DNA of 64,000 nucleotides from RGIG3178 sp942492795 (GTDB lineage: Bacteria > Bacillota > Clostridia > Christensenellales > QAND01): assembly GCA_942492795.1 (NCBI GenBank), contig OW818639.1, positions 1,240,001 through 1,304,000 of the forward strand. Direction: 5' to 3'. Below the pieces are notes generated by a model, which ran no database searches, was not told the DNA's origin, and saw nothing but the letters and a program-made list of their open reading frames with translations. Made by a program: the position numbers and the translations under genes. Below are positions 41,635 to 49,304 of the stretch, one piece after another; position 1 is the stretch's first letter, and the number at the start of each line of letters is the position of its first letter.

Positions 41635-41679
41635 CGGACATATGGGGATAAGTCTGCTTCCTGTAGGCAAACTATCCCC

Positions 41680-42183
41680 ATGATCCGAATATTTGTCATA
41701 TCTTCATACATTATCGCCTGCATCTTCTTTGGGGACTGGTATAGATGGAAGGACTATTATCCGACCATCCTGTATGTCATTATTGTTGATTTTATCCATG
41801 ATGTTATCTTTCAACAGTACACCTTGTGGCAGTATATGGGATGGGCAAACAGTACTTTTACCGACTTTACCTATTTGTTTATTGTATACCCGTGTGCTAT
41901 CAATTTGTTTCTCACATACTTTCCAAAGGGCAAGATCAAATCGGTGCTTTACATCCTCGCATGGACGACAATCAATATACTATTCGAATATATTTCCTAC
42001 AAAACGGGATACTTTGCCTATGATCATTCGTGGAATATATTTTGGTCGGCAGGGCTGCTCTTTATGGGATTCACGCTGACCAAAATCCATTATCATCACA
42101 ACATCATCGTTTGGCCTGTCTCCTTCCTGTTCATCGGTTTGACAGTATGGATATTCAAGATGCCGTTTGCGCTTATAAAATAA
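41680..42183 (+). CDS. CBO0543-family membrane protein
   Basis: 167 residues with five helices, matching the CBO0543 family of Firmicute integral membrane proteins: an early DWYRWKDYYPTILY segment, LFLTYFPKGK loop, ILFEYISYKTGYFAYDHSWNIFWSAGLLFMGFTLTKIHYHH near the C-terminus. Members are common in spore-formers and of unknown function. ATG at 41680 without a strong ribosome site; 45 bp after the GIY-YIG-like gene. Confidence 0.8.
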   Translation: MIRIFVISSYIIACIFFGDWYRWKDYYPTILYVIIVDFIHDVIFQQYTLWQYMGWANSTFTDFTYLFIVYPCAINLFLTYFPKGKIKSVLYILAWTTINILFEYISYKTGYFAYDHSWNIFWSAGLLFMGFTLTKIHYHHNIIVWPVSFLFIGLTVWIFKMPFALIK

Positions 42184-42308
42184 TGCAAAGGCACGCATGA
42201 GGATACCGCCGGCGCGGGCTGCCATTTTTCAATTTAATCTGGAAAGCACAAGCTGCATACGCTACAATAGAAACACAACAAAGCCGCAGATCCGAAAAGG
42301 GGAGACCG

Positions 42309-43034
42309 ATGAATCTATTGTCCGCCATTGACCGCAGGGTTTCACGCCGCAGCTATCTGAGCACTCCGATCGATGCACAGACGGTAAAAGAGCTGCAGCA
42401 GTTCCTTACGGAACTCAACGCGAAATCCGGCTTATTTTTTGAATTTATGGAAGACGGCAGCGCCGCTTTTGCCGGTTTTCGCAAAAGCTACGGTATGTTT
42501 TCCGGTGTTCGCTCGCTGATTCTGCTCAAAGGACCAAAAGAGGACAAATTCCTTCAGGAGAAAGCGGGTTACTACGGGGAGCAGGCCATGCTGTATGCCG
42601 TAGAGCTCAACCTTGGCACTTGCTGGGTGGCGGGCAGCTACGACCGCAAAAGCGACATTTTCAAAGTGCCCGAAAGCGAGCAGCTTATAGCAGTAATAAC
42701 GGTCGGCTATACACAGCAACTGAAAAGCCGACGGGAAAAGTTCATCCATTCCCTGACGCACCGTAAAAGCAAATCTGTCGATATGCTGCTAAAAACAGAT
42801 TGCACGCCGCCGGAGTGGATAACGACTGCGATGAAGGCGGTTCAAAAAGCTCCTTCTGCCGCAAACAGACAGCCGGTGATGTTTGTCTATGAAAAAGGTG
42901 TGCTCAGGGCTTCGGTACCGGAAAATATCACTTTCAGCGGAATCGATTTGGGCATTGCCAAGCTGCATTTTGAACTTGCATCCCAAGGCTCCTTTGCGCT
43001 TGGCAACAACGCAATTTACCGCGAAAAACAATAG
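42309..43034 (+). CDS. Nitroreductase-family flavoprotein (TM1586-like)
   Basis: 241 residues. Two half-domains as in the TM1586 nitroreductase group: N-terminal AIDRRVSRRSYLSTPID, GYYGEQAMLYAVELNLGTCWVAG in the middle, and a second half beginning PPEWITTAMKAVQKAPSAANRQPVMFVYEKG, ending with GIDLGIAKLHFELA. FMN-dependent reduction is expected; the substrate is unknown. AAAGGGGAG precedes the ATG. Possibly monocistronic. Confidence 0.85.
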   Translation: MNLLSAIDRRVSRRSYLSTPIDAQTVKELQQFLTELNAKSGLFFEFMEDGSAAFAGFRKSYGMFSGVRSLILLKGPKEDKFLQEKAGYYGEQAMLYAVELNLGTCWVAGSYDRKSDIFKVPESEQLIAVITVGYTQQLKSRREKFIHSLTHRKSKSVDMLLKTDCTPPEWITTAMKAVQKAPSAANRQPVMFVYEKGVLRASVPENITFSGIDLGIAKLHFELASQGSFALGNNAIYREKQ

Positions 43035-43118
43035 AGCGGCATTCCGGCTTCGTTGACAGTAAAATGCTTCCGTGATATGCTTCTTATGAACGCACAAAGG
43101 CGGCATGAAGCCGTTGAA

Positions 43119-43245
43119 GTCATAGACAATGTCTATGACTTCAAGTGAGAATCCAATTCCCCCTTGAGCAACCCCCAGGAACGCCGTTTTTTGAAAAAAA
43201 CGGCGGGCAAAGGTGTTTTCCGACGCGCATGTCGCCGGAAAACAG
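43119..43245 (+). repeat. Dispersed repeat R1, copy 2
   Basis: Same structure as 18624-18753: GTCATAGACAATGTCTATGAC hairpin in place of the copy-1 hairpin (compensatory changes keep the stem), core ATTCCCCCTTGAGCAACCCC, and the GGTGTTTTCCGACG / CGCCGGAAAACAG end. Confidence 0.85.
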
Positions 43246-43333
43246 ATTTCATCACAATGGGTATTGGTTTGTCGATACTCACAAGGCAACACGAATCGTC
43301 CGGCTTAGGATGTTCAAACAGAAATATGTCATG

Positions 43334-43365
43334 AAGGCATTCCCGGCCAGCGAATGCCTTTTTTT
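43334..43365 (+). terminator. Intrinsic terminator immediately upstream of larE
   Basis: Perfect stem AAGGCATTC/GAATGCCTT, nine-base loop and T7. It either ends transcripts from upstream or attenuates the lar operon. Confidence 0.85.
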
Positions 43366-43395
43366 GTACCTCAATACCAAACGGGAGAGAATGCT

Positions 43396-44139
43396 ATGAC
43401 CATCGAAGAGTTTTTCAAGGATAAAAAGCGCGTCGCAGTGGCGTTTTCCGGCGGCGTCGATTCGTCCTATCTGTTGTATGCCGCGTTGAAGACAGGCTGC
43501 GACATCCGTCCCTATTATGTCAAAACGCCGTTTCAACCCGAATTTGAGCTGGAAGATGCGCAGAAATTGGCGACGCAGCTTAACGCTCCGCTCAAGGTGC
43601 TGCACTTTGACGTTTTGACCATCCCCGATGTTGTTAAAAACGATGCCGTCCGATGCTATTACTGCAAAAATGCGATCTTCGGTCTGATCCAAAAAGCGGC
43701 CAAAGAGGACGGTTGCGAACTGATCGTGGACGGCACCAACGCGTCCGACGACGCGGACGACCGCCCGGGCATGAAAGCGCTGATGGAGATGGGCGTACTC
43801 TCCCCGCTTCGGGAGTGCGGCTTGTCAAAATCGGATATCCGCAGGCTTTCCAAAGAAGCGGGTCTTTTTACCTGGGACAAGCCCGCGTACGCCTGTCTGG
43901 CGACACGGGTTCCAACGGGAACGACCATTGACGCGATGACCCTGCAAAAAGTGGAAAAGGCGGAAGAGAAGCTCTTTGCGCTGGGGTTTACGGATTTTCG
44001 GGTCAGGGTAATGGGCAATGCAGCCAAACTCCAATTTCCGCAGGATCAATTGCAAAACGTATTGGATTTGCGCCTGGCCATTTTGGACGCATTGGCGGAT
44101 TTTGACGAAATATACATAGATTTGAAGTGCAGGGGGTAG
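43396..44139 (+). CDS. larE: Pyridinium-bisthiocarboxylate sulfur insertase LarE
   Basis: 247 residues of the PP-loop ATPase family. PP-loop AVAFSGGVDSSYLL near residue 20, then the CYYCK segment (residues ~85-89), DGTNASDDADDRPGMKAL and the catalytic-cysteine region AYACLATRVPTG. LarE adenylates the carboxylates of the LarB product and donates sulfur, from its own Cys in the sacrificial type, to build the nickel-pincer cofactor. GGGAGAG precedes ATG 43396. First of larE-larB-larC. Confidence 0.94.
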   Translation: MTIEEFFKDKKRVAVAFSGGVDSSYLLYAALKTGCDIRPYYVKTPFQPEFELEDAQKLATQLNAPLKVLHFDVLTIPDVVKNDAVRCYYCKNAIFGLIQKAAKEDGCELIVDGTNASDDADDRPGMKALMEMGVLSPLRECGLSKSDIRRLSKEAGLFTWDKPAYACLATRVPTGTTIDAMTLQKVEKAEEKLFALGFTDFRVRVMGNAAKLQFPQDQLQNVLDLRLAILDALADFDEIYIDLKCRG

Positions 44140-44145
44140 ACCGAT

Positions 44146-44904
44146 ATGGAAAAGAATGAAACATTAGCGTTGCTGATGCGAATACAGCAGGGAAACCTGT
44201 CGCCTGAAGACGCGCTGATGCAATTGAAACTCCGCCCGTTTGAGGACCTTGGCTATGCAAAAGTGGATCACCATAGAAGTCTGCGGCAGGGCGCGCACGA
44301 GGTCATTTTCGGACAGAACAAAACGCCCGATCAAATCGTCGGCATTCTGCAGAGCATGATCGGAAACGGCGCCAAAGATATTCTGGTAACACGCTTATCG
44401 GAAGAAGCGGCATCACACCTGCAGGGCATCGTCCCGATCGAGTATCACCCTATCCCCAAGCTCGCCATCGTCAACAAACGGGAAGTCAGGGAACAGGTGG
44501 GGTTGGTTGTCGTGGCATCCGCCGGGACAAGCGACCTTTCGGTGTGTGAAGAGGCGGCGCTGACAGCCGAAGCGTTGGGAAGCCGTGTCATGCGCCTGTA
44601 TGACGTCGGCGTGGCGGGGTTGCACCGGTTGCTGGCGCGGCTTGATGATTTGATGAAAGCCCGGGTCGTCGTTGCGGTCGCGGGCATGGAGGGCGCACTT
44701 GCAAGCGTCGTCGGCGGATTGGTCGACTGCCCTGTCATCGCGGTTCCGACAAGCGTCGGCTATGGCGCGAGCTTCGGCGGCATTACGGCGTTGCTGGCAA
44801 TGCTAAATTCTTGCGCCAGCGGCGTTTCCGTGGTAAATATTGACAACGGCTTCGGCGCAGGCTTTTTGGCCAACCGCATCAATAAAATGGAGGGCGTACT
44901 ATGA
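44146..44904 (+). CDS. larB: Nickel-pincer cofactor carboxylase/hydrolase LarB
   Basis: 252 residues with a PurE-like C-terminal domain. N-terminal LGYAKVDHHRSLRQGAHEVIFGQNKTPDQIV, then VVVASAGTSDLSVCEEAALTAEALG, YDVGVAGLHRLL, VAGMEGALASVVGGLVDCPVIAVPTSVGYGASFGGITALLAMLNSCASGVSVVNIDNGFGAG. LarB carboxylates nicotinate adenine dinucleotide and hydrolyses the phosphoanhydride. Six bp after larE; its stop overlaps the larC start (ATGA). Confidence 0.95.
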   Translation: MEKNETLALLMRIQQGNLSPEDALMQLKLRPFEDLGYAKVDHHRSLRQGAHEVIFGQNKTPDQIVGILQSMIGNGAKDILVTRLSEEAASHLQGIVPIEYHPIPKLAIVNKREVREQVGLVVVASAGTSDLSVCEEAALTAEALGSRVMRLYDVGVAGLHRLLARLDDLMKARVVVAVAGMEGALASVVGGLVDCPVIAVPTSVGYGASFGGITALLAMLNSCASGVSVVNIDNGFGAGFLANRINKMEGVL

Positions 44905-46397
44905 GGACACTGTATATCGAATGCAATATGGGTGCCGCGGGGGATATGCTCATGGCGGCGCTTCTGGAACTTAGCCCCGATCCCGACGCGATCCTGCGCA
45001 AGCTGAACTCGCTCATGCATGGCGTGGAGGTCAGACGCAGCGAATCCATCAAGTGCGGCATCAAAGGCACGCACATTTCCGTACGCATCCATGGCGATGA
45101 GGAAAAAGCGGCTTCTGTGCTTGCGCAAAGCGGGCATGCACACGATCATCCGCACACGGCTGGACACGAGCATCTGCATGAGGATCACGATTACGACCAA
45201 ACGCATCCGCACACATACCGTGACCATGACCACCCGCATGCGTTCGACCCGCAAGCGCACGACCATGCGCACGATCATGATCATGACCACGACCATGACC
45301 ACGACCATGACCACATCCATCCGCATACGCACGAAGACCCGCATCAGCACAGCCATTCAAGCGACTGCGACTGCGGCGAATGCGATGCGTGCGATGAATG
45401 CGACGGCACCGATGCGCACGGACAAGCCCATCATCACAGAGGCATTGCGGATATCGCGGCGCTCATCAAAGGACTTTCGGTGTCCGATGTCGTCAAGGAA
45501 AACGCGCTCTCGGTGTACGGATTGATTGCTTTGGCCGAATCGATCGCACACGGGGTTCCCGTATACGAGATCCATTTTCACGAAGTGGGACAGATCGACG
45601 CGGTGATGGATATCGTAGGCGTCTGCCTGTTGATGGAACAGCTAAACCCGGAAAACGTCCTCGTCTCCCCCGTGCATGTCGGCAGCGGACAGATAAAAAC
45701 CGCCCACGGCATATTGCCGGTGCCCGCACCCGCGACAGCGACTATCCTTGCGGACGTGCCCATCTATTCGCGCGGTATCCGCGGCGAACTTTGCACGCCG
45801 ACCGGGGCGGCGCTCTTAAAGCATTTCGCGCAGGGGTTTTCGGAAATGCCGGCGATGCGGATGGAAAAAATCGGTTACGGCATGGGTACGAAGGATTTTG
45901 AAGCGGCAAACTGCGTTCGGGCTATCTGGGGGCAAAGCGATGGCCTCGCACCCAACGACGCAATCGCAGAGCTGAACTGCAACCTCGACGATATGTCGCC
46001 GGAAGCCATCGGATACGCGTTGGAACTGTTGCTGCAAAACGGCGCGCTCGACGCGTTCGTAACGTCGATCCAAATGAAAAAGAACCGCCCTGCGCAACTT
46101 TTGACTTGCTTGTGCCGACAGGATCATGCTGCGGAATTGGCAAAGCTGATGCTCACACACACCACAACCATCGGCGTACGGCAATCCGAATGCAAACGCT
46201 ATATCCTGCAATCCCAATTCAGGCGCGTTAAAACACCGTACGGCGAAGTGCGCATCAAGGTTTCCGAAGGCTTTGGCGTCAGTAAAGCCAAGCCCGAATA
46301 CGGTGATGTCGCATCCTTGGCCAAGGAGCAGGACATACCGTTTGACGTGGTGTACCGCGCGGCACTTTTGGGGGAACCTGTGGATCATCAGGAATAA
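44901..46397 (+). CDS. larC: Nickel insertion protein LarC, single-chain with His-rich insert
   Basis: 498 residues. LarC1 part: MRTLYIECNMGAAGDMLMAALLEL. Residues ~79-179 are an insert with over 30 His, alternating with Asp (HDHDHDHDH run near 124-138) and ending in a cysteine cluster CDCGECDACDEC (~156-167). The conserved core resumes at HRGIADIAALIKG, with HEVGQIDAVMDIVG and the TPTGAALLKHF block. LarC2 part: NCNLDDMSPEAIGYALELLL and the TIGVRQ segment. In Lactobacillus the two parts are joined by a programmed frameshift; here they are in one frame. CTP-dependent nickel transfer to the cofactor is the family role. Confidence 0.94.
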   Translation: MRTLYIECNMGAAGDMLMAALLELSPDPDAILRKLNSLMHGVEVRRSESIKCGIKGTHISVRIHGDEEKAASVLAQSGHAHDHPHTAGHEHLHEDHDYDQTHPHTYRDHDHPHAFDPQAHDHAHDHDHDHDHDHDHDHIHPHTHEDPHQHSHSSDCDCGECDACDECDGTDAHGQAHHHRGIADIAALIKGLSVSDVVKENALSVYGLIALAESIAHGVPVYEIHFHEVGQIDAVMDIVGVCLLMEQLNPENVLVSPVHVGSGQIKTAHGILPVPAPATATILADVPIYSRGIRGELCTPTGAALLKHFAQGFSEMPAMRMEKIGYGMGTKDFEAANCVRAIWGQSDGLAPNDAIAELNCNLDDMSPEAIGYALELLLQNGALDAFVTSIQMKKNRPAQLLTCLCRQDHAAELAKLMLTHTTTIGVRQSECKRYILQSQFRRVKTPYGEVRIKVSEGFGVSKAKPEYGDVASLAKEQDIPFDVVYRAALLGEPVDHQE

Positions 46398-46413
46398 GCA
46401 GCGAAGAATTTAA

Positions 46414-46442
46414 AAACGGAGGCAAATCACCTCCGTTTTTTT
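46414..46442 (+). terminator. Terminator of the lar operon
   Basis: AAACGGAGG/CCTCCGTTT with a seven-base loop followed by a T7 tract, 17 bases past the larC stop. Confidence 0.9.
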
Positions 46443-46537
46443 GTTTCGCGACGATGGAGATGATTTGCTGTGCGCCTCCTTTTTGGTGCAATGCCTGTGG
46501 TATAATAAAATCAACAAACAGCATGAAGGTGATACGA

Positions 46538-47422
46538 ATGCAAACCGAATTAAACAATTGCTTGGTAATCGGCGTCTCCTCGCGCGCGCTGTTCAGCCTG
46601 GAGGACGAGAACAGGATCTTTGAAGAGCAGGGACCGGAGGCGTATTCGAAGTACCAGATCGAACACGAGGATGAACCGCTCAAGCCGGGTGTCGCATTTT
46701 TGCTTGTCAAGGCGTTCCTGGATCTGAATGAAAAAGTCGGCAAAAATATCACCGAAGTCGTCCTGATGAGCAGGAACAACCCCGATGCCACGTTGCGGAT
46801 TTTTAATTCCTTTGAACATCATCATTTGAACATCAAGAGGGCTGCGCTTTCAAGCGGCGCTTCGCTTGCTCCCTACCTCAACGCGTTCAAGGTCGATCTG
46901 TTCCTGTCCGCCTATGAGGAAGATGTTAAGATGGCGAACCAGGCGGGCGTTGCGGCAGCGCTCGTATACAGTACCTCCGCCGATTATCAAACACAGACCG
47001 ATACCATCCGCATTGCGTTTGACGGCGATTCCGTTTTGTTTTCCGACGAAGCCGACCGTGTATTCAACGTAAGCGGCCTTGATGCGTTTATCGAGCACGA
47101 ACGGGACAACGCGCGCAACCCGTTGCCGGAAGGGCCTTTCGCCAAACTTCTCAAAACCATTTCCTTCATCCAATCGCAATTCCCGGATCCGGAAAAGACA
47201 CCGATTCGCACGGCACTGGTGACGGCACGCAACAATCCGGCGCACGAACGGGTCATCCGTACATTGCGCGGCTGGAAGGTGCGCATCGATGAAGCCTTTT
47301 TCATGGGCGGCGCGGACAAGACCGCCGTTTTGGAAGCGTTCAAACCCCATATGTTCTTTGACGATCAGGATGCCAACATTAACCGGGCTTCCTCCTTCGT
47401 GCCTTCCGCAAGGGTGCGGTGA
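46538..47422 (+). CDS. Cytosolic 5'-nucleotidase, cN-I type
   Basis: 294 residues matching the bacterial 5'-nucleotidase family related to eukaryotic cytosolic cN-I: LVIGVSSRALFSLEDENRIFEEQGPEAYSKYQIEHEDEPLKPGVAFLLVKAFLDLN, EVVLMSRNNPDATLRIFNSFEHHHLNIKRAALSSG, IAFDGDSVLFSDEADRVF (catalytic Asp pair region) and MFFDDQDANINRAS at the end. It dephosphorylates nucleoside monophosphates. GAAGGTGATACGA precedes ATG 46538. Stands alone. Confidence 0.9.
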   Translation: MQTELNNCLVIGVSSRALFSLEDENRIFEEQGPEAYSKYQIEHEDEPLKPGVAFLLVKAFLDLNEKVGKNITEVVLMSRNNPDATLRIFNSFEHHHLNIKRAALSSGASLAPYLNAFKVDLFLSAYEEDVKMANQAGVAAALVYSTSADYQTQTDTIRIAFDGDSVLFSDEADRVFNVSGLDAFIEHERDNARNPLPEGPFAKLLKTISFIQSQFPDPEKTPIRTALVTARNNPAHERVIRTLRGWKVRIDEAFFMGGADKTAVLEAFKPHMFFDDQDANINRASSFVPSARVR

Positions 47423-47615
47423 ATAAGGCGACACCGGCTTTGTGGTTAAGCATCGTTTCGCGCAATTTTATGCCACGCCCCGGATATGGTATAATATGGA
47501 CGCTGAATCCATACAAAAATTGGCCGGCGGTTGACGCAAACCGCTAAAAGCAGACCGGAAACACATACGCTTGCCCGATAGTTTAGCCGACACGCCATCC
47601 GAAGGAGGAGTTGAC

Positions 47616-48260
47616 ATGGCAAAGCTGACCTATGCTATCGAACAAAACGGACTTAAGCATCTGGAGCTCACGTACAAGGGTTTCGTGTATGACGGAAGTT
47701 ACATCTCGGTTACACTGGAAGACAGGGAACTGGGCGCAATTCCGGATAAATCGGCTCTCAAAGCAGGGCAGGAGTTCCTTTTGGAGGACGGTACAACGGT
47801 CGGTGTTTCCTATACAAAGAAGAACGGGATTGAGGTTCATTACAACGGACAAAGGATCATCGCCTTTGCGTCGCATAAGGATGTTCATTCGCACTTCGTG
47901 GCTTACGTCGTAACATTTTTCAACGGATATTTTTCACTGCTTATGGCGATCATCGCGTTGTCGTTTGGAAGGCTTGACATCATGAGCCCGTTCATCCTAT
48001 ATTGGCTGTTTGCAGGCGGCATCTTCCTGGTTCTTGGTTACTTCGTTAAGAAAGGATCCGTATGGGCATTGGCCATTGCGCTTTTGCTGTATGTCGCGGA
48101 TGCTGTCGTACTGGTTATGCTGCCGAATCTTGAGCATTACTGGGCGGCGAGCCTTTTGATCTACCATCTGCTGCTGCTTTACCCGTTGTTCAGGGGCATC
48201 GGCGCGATTGCCCGCATGACAAAGGAAGAGGAAAACCAACCGATCAAACCCTTGCAGTAA
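47616..48260 (+). CDS. Membrane protein with N-terminal soluble domain, unknown
   Basis: 214 residues: residues 1-~95 form a soluble beta-rich domain (YKGFVYDGSYISVTLEDRELGAI, then EDGTTVGVSYTKKNGIEVHYNGQ), followed by four helices (~103-122, 128-146, 150-170, 175-195) and a charged tail. The C-terminal four-helix part resembles small Firmicute membrane proteins of unknown role. AAGGAGGAG precedes ATG 47616. Confidence 0.7.
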   Translation: MAKLTYAIEQNGLKHLELTYKGFVYDGSYISVTLEDRELGAIPDKSALKAGQEFLLEDGTTVGVSYTKKNGIEVHYNGQRIIAFASHKDVHSHFVAYVVTFFNGYFSLLMAIIALSFGRLDIMSPFILYWLFAGGIFLVLGYFVKKGSVWALAIALLLYVADAVVLVMLPNLEHYWAASLLIYHLLLLYPLFRGIGAIARMTKEEENQPIKPLQ

Positions 48261-48464
48261 AGGTACCGCATCCGGATCGGTTCGAACAAAGGCGGCAGTC
48301 AACCCTGCCGCTTTTTCGATGATATCGCAATAAGGCATCGGAACCCTCATCGGTTCGGCTTTTTAATGCGACCGAAAACCGTCGGATAACATGCCAGTTG
48401 TCTGACAAAGGGTGGAGCAGAGCGGCAGAACAAACGATATATTCCATTATAGGGACAAATAACG

Positions 48465-48470
48465 TATAAT
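48465..48470 (+). promoter_or_regulatory. -10 element of the spo0A promoter
   Basis: Perfect TATAAT with a poor -35 (TTCCAT, 17 bases upstream), about 48 bases before spo0A. No clear 0A box was seen close by. Confidence 0.45.
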
Positions 48471-48517
48471 TTGGTGCATAACCTACGCTATCGTCTCGAA
48501 TCACACCGGAGGGTTGA

Positions 48518-49288
48518 ATGCAGAAAATGCGCGAATTGAATGTAATGATCGTTGAGGACAACAAGCAGTTTGCGGAAGCCATACAGCGCTTTTTTTCGAT
48601 GAAAGAGGTTTTTCAAATCTGTGGCATCGCGCAGAATTCGCTGGAGGCGATCAATCTGCTCAAGACCGTCAACCCGGACATCATCCTGTTGGATCTGGTC
48701 ATGCCGCAGTCGGACGGATTTGTCCTGCTCGAATACATGCACGGCCTGTTGGAATCGTCAAAGCCCGAGATCATCGTTTTGACCTCACTCAACCACGAGT
48801 CCACCATCCAACGGGCAAGCGATTTGGGTGCCGCTTACTACATGGCGAAGCCTATCAGTTTGGAAGACCTTCATGCGCGATGCCTGGATGTCATCGGTTT
48901 TCGCACCATATCATCCATCAAGGCTCCGGCACGCCAAAGCAGCATGACGCTCGAACAGCATATTGCTTCCATCATTTTTGACATGGGGATACCGTCTCAC
49001 AGCAAGGGATACGAATACCTGATCGAAGCAATTTACCTGGTTTCTCAGAACTCCGATCTGATCTATCACATCACCAGGCAATTGTACCCCCTAATCGGCG
49101 AGAAATTCAACAACACCGCCAACAGCGTGGAGCGCGCCATACGCCATGCGATCGAGCTTGCCTGGAAGAACGACAAGCTGCAAAACGCGAACCGGATACT
49201 GCGCTCCATCGTGTTTACGCCTCAGCACAAGCCTACCAACGGCGAATTTATCTCCATCATCGTAAAAAAATGCGTATTATCCGGATAG
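48518..49288 (+). CDS. spo0A: Sporulation transcription factor Spo0A
   Basis: 256 residues: receiver with VEDN, phosphoacceptor in IILLDLVMPQSDG, Thr in VLTS and Lys in MAKPIS; then the Spo0A_C domain, starting SMTLEQHIASIIFDMGIPSHSKGYEYL and carrying the recognition helix region NNTANSVERAIRHAIELAW and the ending KPTNGEFISIIVKK. That C-terminal domain is specific to Spo0A. The usual spoIVB neighbour is absent, so it may be a second Spo0A or the gene has moved. GGAGGG precedes the ATG. A large kinase gene follows 16 bp later. Confidence 0.93.
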   Translation: MQKMRELNVMIVEDNKQFAEAIQRFFSMKEVFQICGIAQNSLEAINLLKTVNPDIILLDLVMPQSDGFVLLEYMHGLLESSKPEIIVLTSLNHESTIQRASDLGAAYYMAKPISLEDLHARCLDVIGFRTISSIKAPARQSSMTLEQHIASIIFDMGIPSHSKGYEYLIEAIYLVSQNSDLIYHITRQLYPLIGEKFNNTANSVERAIRHAIELAWKNDKLQNANRILRSIVFTPQHKPTNGEFISIIVKKCVLSG

Positions 49289-49304
49289 CATCAAAGGAGC
49301 GAAC

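Larger units (their letters stand above)
43035..43395. other. Intergenic region with R1 copy 2 and a terminator before larE
   Basis: No gene. Contains R1 (43119-43245), then about 85 bases of unassigned sequence, then a strong plus-strand terminator (43334-43365) only 30 bases before larE. Confidence 0.6.

Noticed and set aside
45061..45525. Repetitive open frames on either strand over the His-rich part of larC
   Set aside because: They are shadows of the CATGAC-type repeat coding for the HD repeats of LarC and lack starts with ribosome sites.
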